64,000 nt of DNA from CBDCVA01 sp965222935 [NCBI: Candidatus Latescibacterota bacterium] (GCA_965222935.1 CBDCVA010000002.1:2046001-2110000), one strand, 5' to 3'. Counted from the stretch's first letter, positions 35,710-44,738 are shown. The notes: generated from the letters alone by a model not told the origin. Numbers and translations are program-made.

Positions 35710-36189
35710 ATGAGTGACGCGACCGGAAAAGGGAAGCCAGGTCCTGCCCTCGCAAGGCCCGCCGGTCCCTATTGGGAAGATCCCGTGTATCGTTACGTTT
35801 CCCGCCGGCACCGCTCGGCCGTGGCCGCCGGGGACGGTCCCGATGCCGCGCGTCTCGACGGGATCATGCAGGAGCTTGTCAACGGGTCGATGCCAGACGA
35901 ACGTTATTGGCAGCTTGACGCCGAAGCGAAGGCGGACCGAAGCAGGCGACGATGGGCACGCGAGCGGCGGCGAAAACCACCGCCGGCACGCGATTCGATG
36001 GTCGAGCGAGGGCCGTCAGTCAATGTCGCTGATTTGAAGAAGCGAATCTTCAATCATCAGGTCTCGCGCGAAAACATCATCAGGGCTCTGGAGGCCTTGC
36101 CGTCGGCCGAAAGAAGGGCCACCATTGCCATCCTGCCTCCGGGCCTGAGACGAAAGCTGGGGAACTATCTCAAGGGCAGAGGGACCTGA
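35710..36189 (+). CDS. Hypothetical basic protein, 159 aa
   Basis: Not recognised. The frame is open from inside tRNA-Glu, so the ATG at 35710 (MSDATGKGKPG) is the realistic start. The protein is arginine- and lysine-rich, with a very basic stretch RSRRRWARERRRKPPP near residues 85-100. Its C-terminal third has an amphipathic helix, LKKRIFNHQVSRENIIRALE, and ends LPPGLRRKLGNYLKGRGT. This could be a nucleic-acid-binding protein, by composition only. The HIT-family gene follows within about 30 bases on the same strand. Confidence 0.55.
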   Translation: MSDATGKGKPGPALARPAGPYWEDPVYRYVSRRHRSAVAAGDGPDAARLDGIMQELVNGSMPDERYWQLDAEAKADRSRRRWARERRRKPPPARDSMVERGPSVNVADLKKRIFNHQVSRENIIRALEALPSAERRATIAILPPGLRRKLGNYLKGRGT

Positions 36190-36219
36190 CATTGTATGCC
36201 GCTGAGGGCGGATACGATC

Positions 36220-36669
36220 ATGCACGAATGTATTTTTTGCAAGATTGTTCGGGGCGATAGTCCGGCAAGCGTGTTCTACGAGGATGACATGGTGCTCGGG
36301 CTGATGACGATCGGACCCGTCACAACTGGGCACGCGATGGTGATCCCGAAGAGACACGCCGCTTACTTGGGCGATATGGACGAAGCGACTGGGCGGCACC
36401 TATGGACGGTCACGCAACGTACTGCCGCAGCCATCCGAGAGTCGGGTGTCCGGTGCGAAGGGACGAACCTTTTCCTCGCCGATGGAGAAGCCGCTTTTCA
36501 AGAGGTTTTCCACGTCCACATGCACATTTTCCCTCGCTACGAAGGCGACTCCTTTAAGCTGGTGAGCGACTGGGATGTGAAGCCACCTCGTGAGGAGCTA
36601 GACCGAGTGGCGCAGCAAATCAGGGGTGCCTATGAGCGGTTGTGGACCAAGGGCGCGGAAAGCGGCTGA
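36220..36669 (+). CDS. HIT-family hydrolase
   Basis: A small nucleotide-binding hydrolase of the Hint/HIT type, 149 residues from the ATG at 36220 (MHECIFCKIVRGD); the upstream ATG at 36196 would add eight residues. The zinc-type CIFCKI and the catalytic triad motif HVHMHIFPR are present, though the spacing before the histidines (EAAFQEVF) is typical of bacterial HIT proteins. Members cleave nucleoside phosphoramidates or dinucleoside polyphosphates. It is probably co-transcribed with the basic protein upstream. Confidence 0.9.
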   Translation: MHECIFCKIVRGDSPASVFYEDDMVLGLMTIGPVTTGHAMVIPKRHAAYLGDMDEATGRHLWTVTQRTAAAIRESGVRCEGTNLFLADGEAAFQEVFHVHMHIFPRYEGDSFKLVSDWDVKPPREELDRVAQQIRGAYERLWTKGAESG

Positions 36670-36737
36670 TAGCGACAGGTTGCAAGCAGATGCGCAGCGG
36701 GTTGCGTCGCTATGCTCAAACGTGCAAGGAGCATCGT

Positions 36738-36854
36738 TTGCCAGAGTGCCCGGACATTACCGTCTATATCGAGCGCCTTTTTTCATTGGTACTCAGGAAA
36801 ACTGGGAAGGAGCGCCCCCCTTTTGGGGTGTCGTTATCTATGAGTGCCCTCTAA
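36738..36854 (+). pseudogene. Truncated start of a formamidopyrimidine-DNA glycosylase (Fpg/Nei)
   Basis: A TTG at 36738 with AAGGAG six bases upstream begins MPECPDITVYIERL, the Fpg/Nei N-terminus with the catalytic Pro2-Glu3 pair. After about 15 codons the similarity ends, and the frame stops at 36854 after an unrelated tail. A full Fpg has about 270 residues with a C-terminal zinc finger, and nothing of that follows. It is a remnant of a once functional gene, cut off by deletion or insertion near 36780. Confidence 0.5.
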
Positions 36855-36943
36855 ACAAAACAGATTCTCAGGTCCGAGAGCATGAATACCTTTTGGGGCG
36901 TCATGATCGACGAAGTCGATCCATATCCCTAAACCGCATGACG

Positions 36944-37687
36944 CTATGAACTTTTTTCATCTTTTTCGGCGGCATACGAATGGCCGCCGAAGATCGCTTT
37001 GACCTCAGCCGCGGTCTTGGCCTTTTGCAATAGGTTGATCCTGGTTTCCTCTTCTTTTTGGAGCGCTCTAACGTTGGCAAGAACGGCCTCGAGTTTGTCG
37101 GGCGGAAACTTGCAGGCACCGTTTTCGTCCATGTGGATCATCTCGCCCGGACACACGTCCATGCCTGCCACCGTGACGGGCACGTTCACCGCATGGACGG
37201 CCATGGCTCCGTGTCCTGCCGTGACGCCGCTCAGCATGTACTGAAATTTCATCGGGCGTATTTCGTCCACGTCTCTCGAGGGGCCATTGGATATGGCTCC
37301 TACGCAGCCCAGGGCTTTCATGGCGGACGTCATATTCCCGCCGGCCAGCCCCACCTTCCCGGCTATCTCAGGTGGGAATTTCTGCTGAAAGACCAGAATC
37401 GAAGGTCTCTTTGATGCTTCCAATGCGTCGATGACATCCATGAAGGACAAGCGTGTGTATTCTGGATCGGGCAATCCATAGACACAGGTGACGGCATAAC
37501 CAACGGTCCTGCCTAATTCGGGAAATATGCATCGGATGGATTGGTCCGTGTACCAATTCTCCGTCCAGGGGTTGTATAGCCCGAGGCAAAGGGGGTCTTT
37601 CGGGTAAGTGGCAACGACGTTAGTGATGGATGGTGTGTCGTAGTCTCGCAACGCTTCCAGCATTTCCCGTTCAGTTGATCTTGCCAT
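36944..37687 (-). CDS. RraA-family (HMG aldolase/demethylmenaquinone methyltransferase-like) protein
   Basis: A 247-residue protein of the RraA/HMG-oxaloacetate aldolase superfamily. The characteristic AGGNMTSAMKALGCVGAISNGPSRD region gives the G-x3-RD active-site arginine and aspartate, preceded by TPSITNV near the N-terminus. The fold supports either class II aldolase or decarboxylase activity or RNase E inhibition; the longer length and the neighbourhood of catabolic genes favour an aldolase role. AAGGAG lies eight bases before the ATG. Confidence 0.85.
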   Translation of the reverse strand: MARSTEREMLEALRDYDTPSITNVVATYPKDPLCLGLYNPWTENWYTDQSIRCIFPELGRTVGYAVTCVYGLPDPEYTRLSFMDVIDALEASKRPSILVFQQKFPPEIAGKVGLAGGNMTSAMKALGCVGAISNGPSRDVDEIRPMKFQYMLSGVTAGHGAMAVHAVNVPVTVAGMDVCPGEMIHMDENGACKFPPDKLEAVLANVRALQKEEETRINLLQKAKTAAEVKAIFGGHSYAAEKDEKSS

Positions 37688-37889
37688 CGGCTATCTCCTT
37701 ACGGATGCTAAGACTGTTGATGAGGGCTCGGAGTGCAGCAATAAGGGGCGCAGTGGTAGCGGCGTCAACCCTGGATGCCGTCGATCACCGGTCCATCCGT
37801 GATGTGGGTCGGGCGGCAGTGAAGAGCATGAGGAGGAGGCTGCACCCTATGGATTAGCCATCGGAAATTGTCCAACGGCTGGAGGCGGA

Positions 37890-38552
37890 TCAGCCGCACC
37901 GTCCCTTCTGAGCAAAGATGAATGGGTGACGCTCCTCGGGTGTGTCGTGAGTCTTTTGATACCCATGCCCGATGGAACCGGTCGCCAGGATATGGAAGCC
38001 GACTGCATCCAGCATCGCTTCGTACTCTCCCAACCCGTAGTTGCTCCAGTACATCGTTACGCCGAAGAAGTCCTCTTCGGTATAAGGTGCTTCGCTCTGT
38101 TCCGAAACCGTGGCCAGGAAGTAGCCTTCAGCCTTGAGCCAGCGGTGGATACGATGGAAGAGCGCGTCGTGCTCCTCGCGGGGGAGGTGAAAGATCGAAT
38201 AGAAAGCCACCGCCGCATCGAAATGCGCGCTGGGCAGGTCAACGGATAGGATGTCCCCGTGGATGAAAGCGCCGGTCGGTACGTTTCGGTTTGCGCGTCT
38301 AATCATCTCTCTCGACGCATCAACCCCGGTGACTTCAAACCGCTGAGCCAGTGCTCTCGCGGTTGGAACACCGGCGCCACACCCGACATCAAGGACTTTC
38401 GCGCCGTCACTCAGCTTACCCGTCAGAAGCTCCAACTCAGGTTCCGTCTCCTTCTGACGAGACGCTTCGTAGACTGCTGAACAACGGTCATAGCCTCGCT
38501 GTACTAGGTGCCTGTAGTCTACGGTCGGGTCATTCGCCGGCTTCAACGTCAT
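37890..38552 (-). CDS. Class I SAM-dependent methyltransferase
   Basis: A 220-residue methyltransferase with motif I VLDVGCGAGVPTARALA (about residues 55-71) and the post-I acidic turn VTGVDASREMI. The sequence has the YDRCSAVYE and AVAFYSIFHLPREEHDALF segments seen in ubiquinone/menaquinone-type or small-molecule methyltransferases. The substrate is not identifiable. No signal or membrane segment. It lies on the same strand as the PhyH gene upstream, 101 bases apart. Confidence 0.85.
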   Translation of the reverse strand: MTLKPANDPTVDYRHLVQRGYDRCSAVYEASRQKETEPELELLTGKLSDGAKVLDVGCGAGVPTARALAQRFEVTGVDASREMIRRANRNVPTGAFIHGDILSVDLPSAHFDAAVAFYSIFHLPREEHDALFHRIHRWLKAEGYFLATVSEQSEAPYTEEDFFGVTMYWSNYGLGEYEAMLDAVGFHILATGSIGHGYQKTHDTPEERHPFIFAQKGRCG

Positions 38553-38653
38553 GCCTCACTCATCTTCACGGCAGGGTGGCGCGGCCCATCGGAGACGTTT
38601 TTGCCGTCACCGAATCCGCTGGCGGCGGTTTGGGCGGGGCGAATCGAAGTCGG

Positions 38654-39466
38654 CTAGGGTCTGGGGCGACCGAAGATGATCGGGCATCGAGAGGGATCGT
38701 CGATGAACTGGGTCAGGCCCTCTCTGCGATCCTCGACCGGCCGGGATTTTTCCGTGCGCAGGTGGATAGCAAGGCTCCGCCGCGGCCCTTCCGACGAGTT
38801 GGAGTTGCTGCCGTGCAAGGTCAAGTTATGGTGGAAACTGGCGCCGCCGGGGGGCAGGATGGCGGCAACTTCCTCCCACCGTTCGCCCGTCGGCGGCTGG
38901 ATGTCCTGGCGCTGCGCTTCGAGGTCCTGCTCGTAGAAACCACCCTTGTCGACTAGCCCCCACCGATGCGATCCCCGGACGAACCTCATGGGCCCCGCAT
39001 CCCGGGTGACATCGCTGAGGGCCACCCAGGCGGTGAATAGCTCACTCCCCTCTTCCCAGGCTCGCCAGTAGTGGCGGTCCTGGTGCCAGCCGATATTGAC
39101 GTTCTGCCGCTCACCTGGCTCGCCGACGGGTTTGTAGAGCAATTGCACCCACCAGACCTGGACCGTTCGCGCACCCGCGACTCCGGCGGCCCATGCTCCC
39201 AGGTCCCGATGGCTGACAAGGTCCATGATGGCGCGGCTGGCGAATTGAGGCATCTCGATCTTGCAGAGTTCGTTGGGGTCGTCTCCGGGGTTCCAGTGCG
39301 ATGGCTGCGGCGGCACACCCGTATCGTACTCGTCTCTCCTGATCGCATCCATGCCCTCGACTGCGCGTGCCACCACGTCCTGGGGCAGGATCGGCTCCGC
39401 CGCGATAGCGAAACCATCAGATCGATATTGCCCGCGTGCGTCAGTAGGCGTCGTGGTTTGCATCAA
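38654..39466 (-). CDS. Phytanoyl-CoA dioxygenase family protein (HxD type)
   Basis: A 270-residue Fe(II)/2-oxoglutarate oxygenase. The facial triad is complete: His128 and Asp130 in GWHQDRHYW and the distal His218 in FHHNLTLHGS, followed by arginine residues (GPRRS) for the oxoglutarate carboxylate. PhyH relatives hydroxylate fatty-acid CoA esters, ectoine and other small molecules; the substrate here is unknown. It contrasts with the HxG-type family member at 50240. Confidence 0.86.
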   Translation of the reverse strand: MMQTTTPTDARGQYRSDGFAIAAEPILPQDVVARAVEGMDAIRRDEYDTGVPPQPSHWNPGDDPNELCKIEMPQFASRAIMDLVSHRDLGAWAAGVAGARTVQVWWVQLLYKPVGEPGERQNVNIGWHQDRHYWRAWEEGSELFTAWVALSDVTRDAGPMRFVRGSHRWGLVDKGGFYEQDLEAQRQDIQPPTGERWEEVAAILPPGGASFHHNLTLHGSNSNSSEGPRRSLAIHLRTEKSRPVEDRREGLTQFIDDPSRCPIIFGRPRP

Positions 39467-39603
39467 GTCTCCGCCGTGAACCGCCTCGGATGAAGCGAGC
39501 CCCCTTCCCCCTCGCTCCAGGGACCTCCCGCTTACCGCTGATGAGTGCGAGTCGGGTGGTCCCCTATCGGCCCTTTGGTCTCTCGATGAGGGGGCGATGC
39601 GGG

Positions 39604-40812
39604 TCAGTTCGTAAGAACGGCTTGCCTTTCGAACACTTCGGCCAGCCTTGCGATGCCCTCGCCCATCTCGTCCGGTCTATTGAAGCCGAAGCACAGCCTG
39701 ACGCAGTTGCGGCCCGAGACCCCGTCGGTCGCCGTGTTCGGGCCGGGTGTGTAGACCACATCGGCTTCAAGCGCCTCGCCGTGGGCGGCTGATGTGTCGA
39801 CGCCTTCGGGCATCTGGAGCCAGATAAAGAGCCCTCCTGTTGGCCGGGTCCAAGTAGCCGTTGAGCCGAAATTGTCCTCCAGCGCTCGAAGCATGGCGTC
39901 GCGCTTGATGCGAAGAACGTGCCTGGCGTTGTCGATGTGCTGCTTCAAGTGGGCTATCGAATACCTGTGGACGGCGAAGGCCGTGAACTGGTTGACGCCG
40001 CCGCCGCTCTTGATGGCCGCCACCCTGTCCAGGACCTGAGGTGACGCCGTCAGGTAGCCGATTCGCATGCCCGGACCGATGATCTTGGAGAACGAAGCGA
40101 CGTAGATCGTTCGTCCGGTTTCGTCCAGAGAGCGTATGGATGTGACCGGCTCACCGTCATACCGAAGATCGACGTAGCAGTCGTCCTCCCAGATGGGCAC
40201 GTCGTATCGCTGCGACAGCCTCACCAGTGCCTGCCTGCGCTCCAGCGTCATGACAAATCCAAGGGGGTTCTGGAAGGTAGGTATCGTGTAGATGGCCTTC
40301 ACCCGCTTGCCCTGGGCGTTCGCTTCCCTGATCGCATCCTCCACCGCGCCTGGGAGCATGCCTTCATCGTCGCACGATACGCCACGGATGTCGGCGCGAA
40401 AGCGGTGCAGGATGTGGAGCGTCCCGGCGTACGTGAACGCTTCGGTGAGCACCACGTCGCCCGGGTTGATCAGTGCCTCGGCGATCATGTGATTGGGCTG
40501 GCTGGAGCCGTCGCCCAGGAAAATGTCGTCGGCTGAAACCCGGATGTTTCGCTCCTCGGCGATCTTGCCCGCGACGAACTCCCTCAGAGGAGGATACCCT
40601 TGGAGATGCGGATAGACCGCCAGGTCTCTTCCCTCTTCGCGGAGTGCTTCTTTAAGCGATTCCGCCAACTCGTCCAGGGGCAGCGAGTCGGGATCGGGAT
40701 AGGCGACTCCGAAATCGTATCTGGGCCGCCTATGGGCTTGCCTGGACCCCGGCTCAGAAGGGATGGTCCTCGAGAAGAGTCCACTGAAGTCGAACAGTTG
40801 GCCATCTGACAT
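39604..40812 (-). CDS. PLP-dependent aminotransferase, LysN/MocR-like class
   Basis: A 402-residue fold-type I aminotransferase from the ATG at 40812, preceded by AGGAG eight bases upstream; the longer start at 40839 is less likely. The Schiff-base lysine is in YVASFSKIIGPGMRIGYL, and YTIPTFQNPLGFVMT and IWEDDCYVDLRY are typical of 2-aminoadipate/aromatic aminotransferases. No HTH domain precedes it, so it is the stand-alone enzyme, not a MocR regulator. It is transcribed divergently from the thiolase gene. Confidence 0.88.
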   Translation of the reverse strand: MSDGQLFDFSGLFSRTIPSEPGSRQAHRRPRYDFGVAYPDPDSLPLDELAESLKEALREEGRDLAVYPHLQGYPPLREFVAGKIAEERNIRVSADDIFLGDGSSQPNHMIAEALINPGDVVLTEAFTYAGTLHILHRFRADIRGVSCDDEGMLPGAVEDAIREANAQGKRVKAIYTIPTFQNPLGFVMTLERRQALVRLSQRYDVPIWEDDCYVDLRYDGEPVTSIRSLDETGRTIYVASFSKIIGPGMRIGYLTASPQVLDRVAAIKSGGGVNQFTAFAVHRYSIAHLKQHIDNARHVLRIKRDAMLRALEDNFGSTATWTRPTGGLFIWLQMPEGVDTSAAHGEALEADVVYTPGPNTATDGVSGRNCVRLCFGFNRPDEMGEGIARLAEVFERQAVLTN

Positions 40813-41128
40813 CGGGCTTTCTCCTGGCTTTCTCGCCATGAATGGGGATCGGATAGTATAATATAGCTAACTGAACCGACCTGAGGTAATAAGCGGTGTG
40901 TCCGATGGCAATCGCAAGCTTGACAACGACCCCAGCGAGGAGGCATGAAGCGTGCCCACGGACAGGCCTTACATGTCCCGAGCGCATGGAGAACGGGGGC
41001 CGGCAAATCCCCTCGGGCTCTCCGAATCCTTTATATTTGGGTGACGGTCGGTGTTTCCGTCGGCGCGGCAAAGCTCCGAAGATGACGAAAGAGTTGCTCC
41101 TGGGTTGATCGCGAAAGGACGGTCTGGC

Positions 41129-42286
41129 ATGCGCCCTGTGGCTATCATTGGCGTCGGTTCCACACCTTTTGGACGGCTTGAAGGGCAGGACATCGTCAAC
41201 ATCGCCGTCGCTGCGTGCCGCGAGGCCCTGGACGACGGCGGGATGTCTCGTGAACGCATCCAGGCTTTCTACCTGGGCAACTTCGTGGGCGAGCAACTGG
41301 CCAGGCAGGGGGCGCTGGCTCCTGTGGTCGCCGGGCGCCTGGGGATGACCGGTATCCCGTGTACCAAAGTGGAGGGCGCCTGCGCCTCCGGGGGGCTTGC
41401 CCTCCGCCACGGCTACCTCACCGTGGCCCTGGGTCTCTACGACTTTGTCCTGGTGGCGGGCGTCGAGAAGATGACGAATATGTCCACCGCTGAGGTCACC
41501 GAGGCGTTGTGCACTGCGGGAGATGAGGGCGCCGAGATGCACACCGGCCTCACCTTTCCCGGCGCCTTCGCCATGTTGATGGAAGAACATATGGCCCGCT
41601 ACGGCACCACCCGCGAGCAACTCGCTCTCGTCTCCGTCAAGAACCATGACAACGGTATGACCAATCCCAAGGCCCTGTTTCGTAAGCGCACGAGCGTGGG
41701 GGAGGCCATCGATTCCCGACCTGTTGCCGAACCCATCCGGCTGTTCGACTGTCCTCCGATCAGCGATGGCGCTGCGGCTGCGGTGATCTGCCCGGCGGAG
41801 ATGGCCGGCGGGTTCACATCAACCCCGGTCCGAATTCTCGGTTCCGGACACGCCACGGGCGCAGTTGCCCTGACGGACATGGAGGACCTGACCGGCTTTC
41901 CCGCCGCCCGCTGTGCCGCCCGGGAGGCCTACGCGATGGCTGGCCTTGGCCCCGCAGACATCGACGTCGCTGAGGTGCACGATTGCTTCACGGTGGCGGA
42001 AATCATGGCCACCGAAGACATGGGCTTTTTCCCCAAGGGCGAAGGCGGCCCGGCGGTGGATGCGGGCGTGACGCGGCTTGATGGGCGTCTCCCCGTCAAC
42101 CCCAGCGGAGGTCTCATTGCCAAAGGCCATCCCGTCGGAGCCACCGGGATGGGCCAGATTTACGAGTTGGTGCACCAGCTTCGGGGCACGGCCGCCAACC
42201 AGGTGACAGGCCCGCAGGCTGCCTTGGCCCATAATCTTGGAGGCACCGGAGCGGTGGCCGCAGTCCACATCCTGGGGAAGGGCTGA
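41129..42286 (+). CDS. Thiolase-family acetyl-CoA acetyltransferase (SCP-x type)
   Basis: A 385-residue protein from the ATG at 41129 (MRPVAIIGVGSTPFG), with AAAGGAC upstream; a longer in-frame start at 41051 exists. The nucleophile cysteine is in VEGACASGGLAL and the C-terminal catalytic part has NPSGGLIAKGHPVGATGMGQ. It lacks the second standard thiolase cysteine motif, as in the non-specific lipid-transfer-type thiolases. A DUF35 zinc-ribbon/OB protein follows seven bases later, the pairing known from archaeal and some bacterial thiolases. Confidence 0.9.
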   Translation: MRPVAIIGVGSTPFGRLEGQDIVNIAVAACREALDDGGMSRERIQAFYLGNFVGEQLARQGALAPVVAGRLGMTGIPCTKVEGACASGGLALRHGYLTVALGLYDFVLVAGVEKMTNMSTAEVTEALCTAGDEGAEMHTGLTFPGAFAMLMEEHMARYGTTREQLALVSVKNHDNGMTNPKALFRKRTSVGEAIDSRPVAEPIRLFDCPPISDGAAAAVICPAEMAGGFTSTPVRILGSGHATGAVALTDMEDLTGFPAARCAAREAYAMAGLGPADIDVAEVHDCFTVAEIMATEDMGFFPKGEGGPAVDAGVTRLDGRLPVNPSGGLIAKGHPVGATGMGQIYELVHQLRGTAANQVTGPQAALAHNLGGTGAVAAVHILGKG

Positions 42287-42292
42287 GGGGCC

Positions 42293-42613
42293 GTGAACAC
42301 CTTGACCGGATACCGATGTGATAGCTGCGGCGGTCTCTTCCTCCCACCTCGGAACCATTGCCCCCGATGCGGAAGCGACCGGAAGCGAGAGACCCCGCTC
42401 AGGGGTCGAGGCCGCATCCGCGCCTGGACCGCCATTCATGTGGCGCCGACGCGCTATCAGGAAGAGGTGCCCTACACCGTTGTGCTCGTTGAACTGGAAG
42501 AGGGCGTGCGAGTCATGGGCCGCCTAGCGGAGGGCCGGCGGGCGGAACGGGGTAGGGCGATCCTCCTCCACGACGTAGACCCCGAGCGGGGCCCCGTATT
42601 CCGCCTGGCCTGA
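42293..42613 (+). CDS. DUF35 OB-fold zinc-ribbon protein (thiolase partner)
   Basis: A 106-residue protein starting with GTG. An N-terminal rubredoxin-like zinc ribbon (YRCDSCGGLFLPP and HCPRCGS, four cysteines) precedes the OB-fold strands RGRIRAWTAIHVAP and YTVVLVELEEGVRVMG. In archaea DUF35 proteins bridge acetoacetyl-CoA thiolase and HMG-CoA synthase. The adjacency to the thiolase gene, seven bases apart, supports a shared complex. Confidence 0.88.
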   Translation: MNTLTGYRCDSCGGLFLPPRNHCPRCGSDRKRETPLRGRGRIRAWTAIHVAPTRYQEEVPYTVVLVELEEGVRVMGRLAEGRRAERGRAILLHDVDPERGPVFRLA

Positions 42614-42740
42614 GACCGCTCTCGTAACGCTCGACTTCCTCGCCACCGGCATTGGGACGCCGCCTAGGGCGGGCCGTGAAGGTGCGACCGCCATTCCGAT
42701 AGCGTTCCTGTTTCTCGGGGACCGGCCGCTTTCGCCCTCA

Positions 42741-43574
42741 TCATGGCTTCTCGCCTCTTTTCAGGCGGTCTTCTATCCGGGAGACAACATTCGTCACGTC
42801 CGCGATGGATTCTACAACGTAGTGCGCCCCCGCCGTAAGCAGGGCTTTCTCGGCTTCCGCGATCTTGCTGCGTGCGACTTCATCCGGAAGAACCGCCAAC
42901 TCCTCCTCGCTCAGCCCGACTTCGTTGCCCGTCCTGGAGAGCCCAATCGTCCACACCCCCGCGTTCAGCCCTTCTTTGATGCCCGGCTTGGTGTCATCGA
43001 CCTTGACGACGGCTGCGGGCGGAAAGATGCGCAACTGCTGCATATTGCTGAGCACCATCCAGGGTTCCGGCCGTCCCGCCGGAACATCGCTTGCACAGGC
43101 GTTCGCATCGGGGGCATAACCTTGCTTCTCGGCCTCGCGATGGCAGATCTCCATGGCACCGGTGAAGTATCCGCTCGTCGACCCGATTCGGATGCCTCTC
43201 TCTCGCAGCGCGTTGACGGCTTCCACGGTGCCCGGGATCAGCTTCGTATAGTCGCCGATACATCCGATTTGTAAAGGGACGAAATCTTCCTCGAACATGT
43301 CACTCACATCCTCTTCATGACATTCCCCACCATGCACGTTCTCCCAGAGCTGAGCGACTTCGCTCTGTTGGGCGATCGCGCGTATGTGGTCCAGTTTCCT
43401 GAGCCCCATCGGCCTTCGGGCCTGTTCCATGGTGATGTCAATACCCCGCCGCCTGAAGACCTCGATGAACACCACCGCCGGGGCATAGCATCCATAATCC
43501 AGGGTCGTGCCGGCCCAGTCGAAGATGACGAGCTTGATCGGTCCTCGGTATTGCATCGGGTAGGTGGCGTCCAT
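42741..43574 (-). CDS. phnX: Phosphonoacetaldehyde hydrolase (phosphonatase)
   Basis: A 277-residue HAD-superfamily enzyme splitting phosphonoacetaldehyde to acetaldehyde and phosphate. The catalytic aspartates are in VIFDWAGTTLDYG, the Schiff-base lysine is in the MGLRKLDHIRA cap motif that separates phosphonatases from other HAD proteins, and VVKVDDTKPGIKEG is the C-terminal motif. The cognate 2-aminoethylphosphonate aminotransferase (phnW) is not adjacent; the aminotransferase at 39604 is of another class. Confidence 0.92.
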   Translation of the reverse strand: MDATYPMQYRGPIKLVIFDWAGTTLDYGCYAPAVVFIEVFRRRGIDITMEQARRPMGLRKLDHIRAIAQQSEVAQLWENVHGGECHEEDVSDMFEEDFVPLQIGCIGDYTKLIPGTVEAVNALRERGIRIGSTSGYFTGAMEICHREAEKQGYAPDANACASDVPAGRPEPWMVLSNMQQLRIFPPAAVVKVDDTKPGIKEGLNAGVWTIGLSRTGNEVGLSEEELAVLPDEVARSKIAEAEKALLTAGAHYVVESIADVTNVVSRIEDRLKRGEKP

Positions 43575-43703
43575 GGGCTAGCCCCTTTTCGTGAGATTCT
43601 TTAGGATTCGTTTACCTCAACTACGATGCCGTCAGTGACTTTTCGATAATTTGCTATCTGGCAGGAAGGCTGGAGGTTCTCCACAAGCTCATCGCTCTTC
43701 GCA

Positions 43704-44591
43704 TCATACGTGCGGGGCTCTCGCTGCTTTGGCGGGAGCTTCTTGGGCCTGGTGGCACGCTCGTCTTTCAAAGGATGCGTCGACGCCTCCGAGGAGATTG
43801 GGAGCATCGAGCCCTAGTTTGCGGCTGATCTCCCGCTCGAAGGCCGAGTTGATTTCGTACCCAACGGATAGTCGCCCCTCCATCCCAGCGGCTAGACAGG
43901 TGGTTCCACTCCCCAGGAACGGGTCCAGAATAGTCTCGCCATAGTAACTGTACATTTTGATGAGACGTTTTGGAATCTCGACCGGAAACATGGCCGCATG
44001 TTCGTCCTGGCGGGCCGGTTGTATCTCCCAAACGCCTCGAAACCATTCGCTCCGTTGCTGTTTGGTCAGCCGGCTCTTCTCTTTCTGCTCGTCCGTTGGC
44101 CTGGGCCACTGTCCGCGCTTCCTGAGCAGGATGATGTACTCGTGCTCGTAGGTGACGTGTCCGTCCCTGGGGTGGTAGATCGAGCCCATCCACTGGCCGC
44201 CGCCCGTCGTGTTCGTGGTCGAGACCTTCCTCCAGATGATGCTTCCCATATAGTCGAATCCGATCTCCTGCCCCATGAGGATGATATCGGCCGGGATCGG
44301 CTGCACGCGGTATCTCCCGTGCTCCGAAGCCCGCAAGTACTGATCCCCGATGTTGATCGCTGCTCGGCATCCACGATGCAGCACCCTATGGCATTCGCTC
44401 AGCACCTTGCGGAGGTCGGACAGGTAGTCTCCGTACGCCTGGCTGTATCCGATCTGGTCGGGATGGGTGTAGTCCTTGATGCACCAGTACGGCGGGGAAG
44501 TCACGATCAGATGGACGGACCGGTCCGCGAGTTCGATCATGTGCCGACTGTCACCGAAGATGACGCGATGTCTGTTCATCGGTTTCGTCAT
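43704..44591 (-). CDS. Site-specific DNA methyltransferase, beta class (probable 3' frameshift)
   Basis: A 295-residue N6-adenine or N4-cytosine methyltransferase. The catalytic motif TSPPYW is at residues 31-36, and the AdoMet-binding motif follows it near the C-terminus (DPFLGSGTTC), an order of the beta class. After GYEINSAFEREISRKLGLD the frame turns into a basic, improbable tail (ERRACHQAQEAPAKAARAPHV). A second frame (43601-43807) that overlaps here carries a protein-like continuation, PPKQREPRTYDAKSDELVEN, suggesting a one-base frame change near 43790-43807. No restriction endonuclease is adjacent, so it is an orphan. Confidence 0.82.
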   Translation of the reverse strand: MTKPMNRHRVIFGDSRHMIELADRSVHLIVTSPPYWCIKDYTHPDQIGYSQAYGDYLSDLRKVLSECHRVLHRGCRAAINIGDQYLRASEHGRYRVQPIPADIILMGQEIGFDYMGSIIWRKVSTTNTTGGGQWMGSIYHPRDGHVTYEHEYIILLRKRGQWPRPTDEQKEKSRLTKQQRSEWFRGVWEIQPARQDEHAAMFPVEIPKRLIKMYSYYGETILDPFLGSGTTCLAAGMEGRLSVGYEINSAFEREISRKLGLDAPNLLGGVDASFERRACHQAQEAPAKAARAPHV

Positions 44592-44610
44592 GGGCTCTCC
44601 CGGTCACCCT

Positions 44611-44639
44611 ACACTATGGCGCGTGGCGGGATTTGACAA
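44611..44639 (-). promoter_or_regulatory. Possible promoter of the DNA methyltransferase
   Basis: On the minus strand, TTGTCA at 44639-44634, a 17-base spacer, and TAGTGT at 44616-44611. The leader would be about 12 bases and hold the GGGAGAG ribosome-binding site. It is weaker than the valS promoter. Confidence 0.33.
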
Positions 44640-44738
44640 CATCCGGCTCGCAGTTCGACCGGTTGTCCCTCCATCCGACCCCATGCCCGTGACCGGTGCG
44701 TGACCGCGACTACGGATCACCTCGATTCGCAAGCCGCC

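Noticed and set aside
36626-36949. 107-codon frame after the HIT gene
   Set aside because: No family signal and it starts inside the HIT gene; the better reading of this stretch is the Fpg-like remnant in another frame.
37741-37775. TTGACG-like promoter for RraA on the minus strand
   Set aside because: Spacing is 17, but the -10 (CTTATT) matches the consensus at only two positions.
43704-44591. Restriction-modification system
   Set aside because: Only the methyltransferase is present; neighbours are a phosphonatase and an amidohydrolase, with no endonuclease or specificity subunit.
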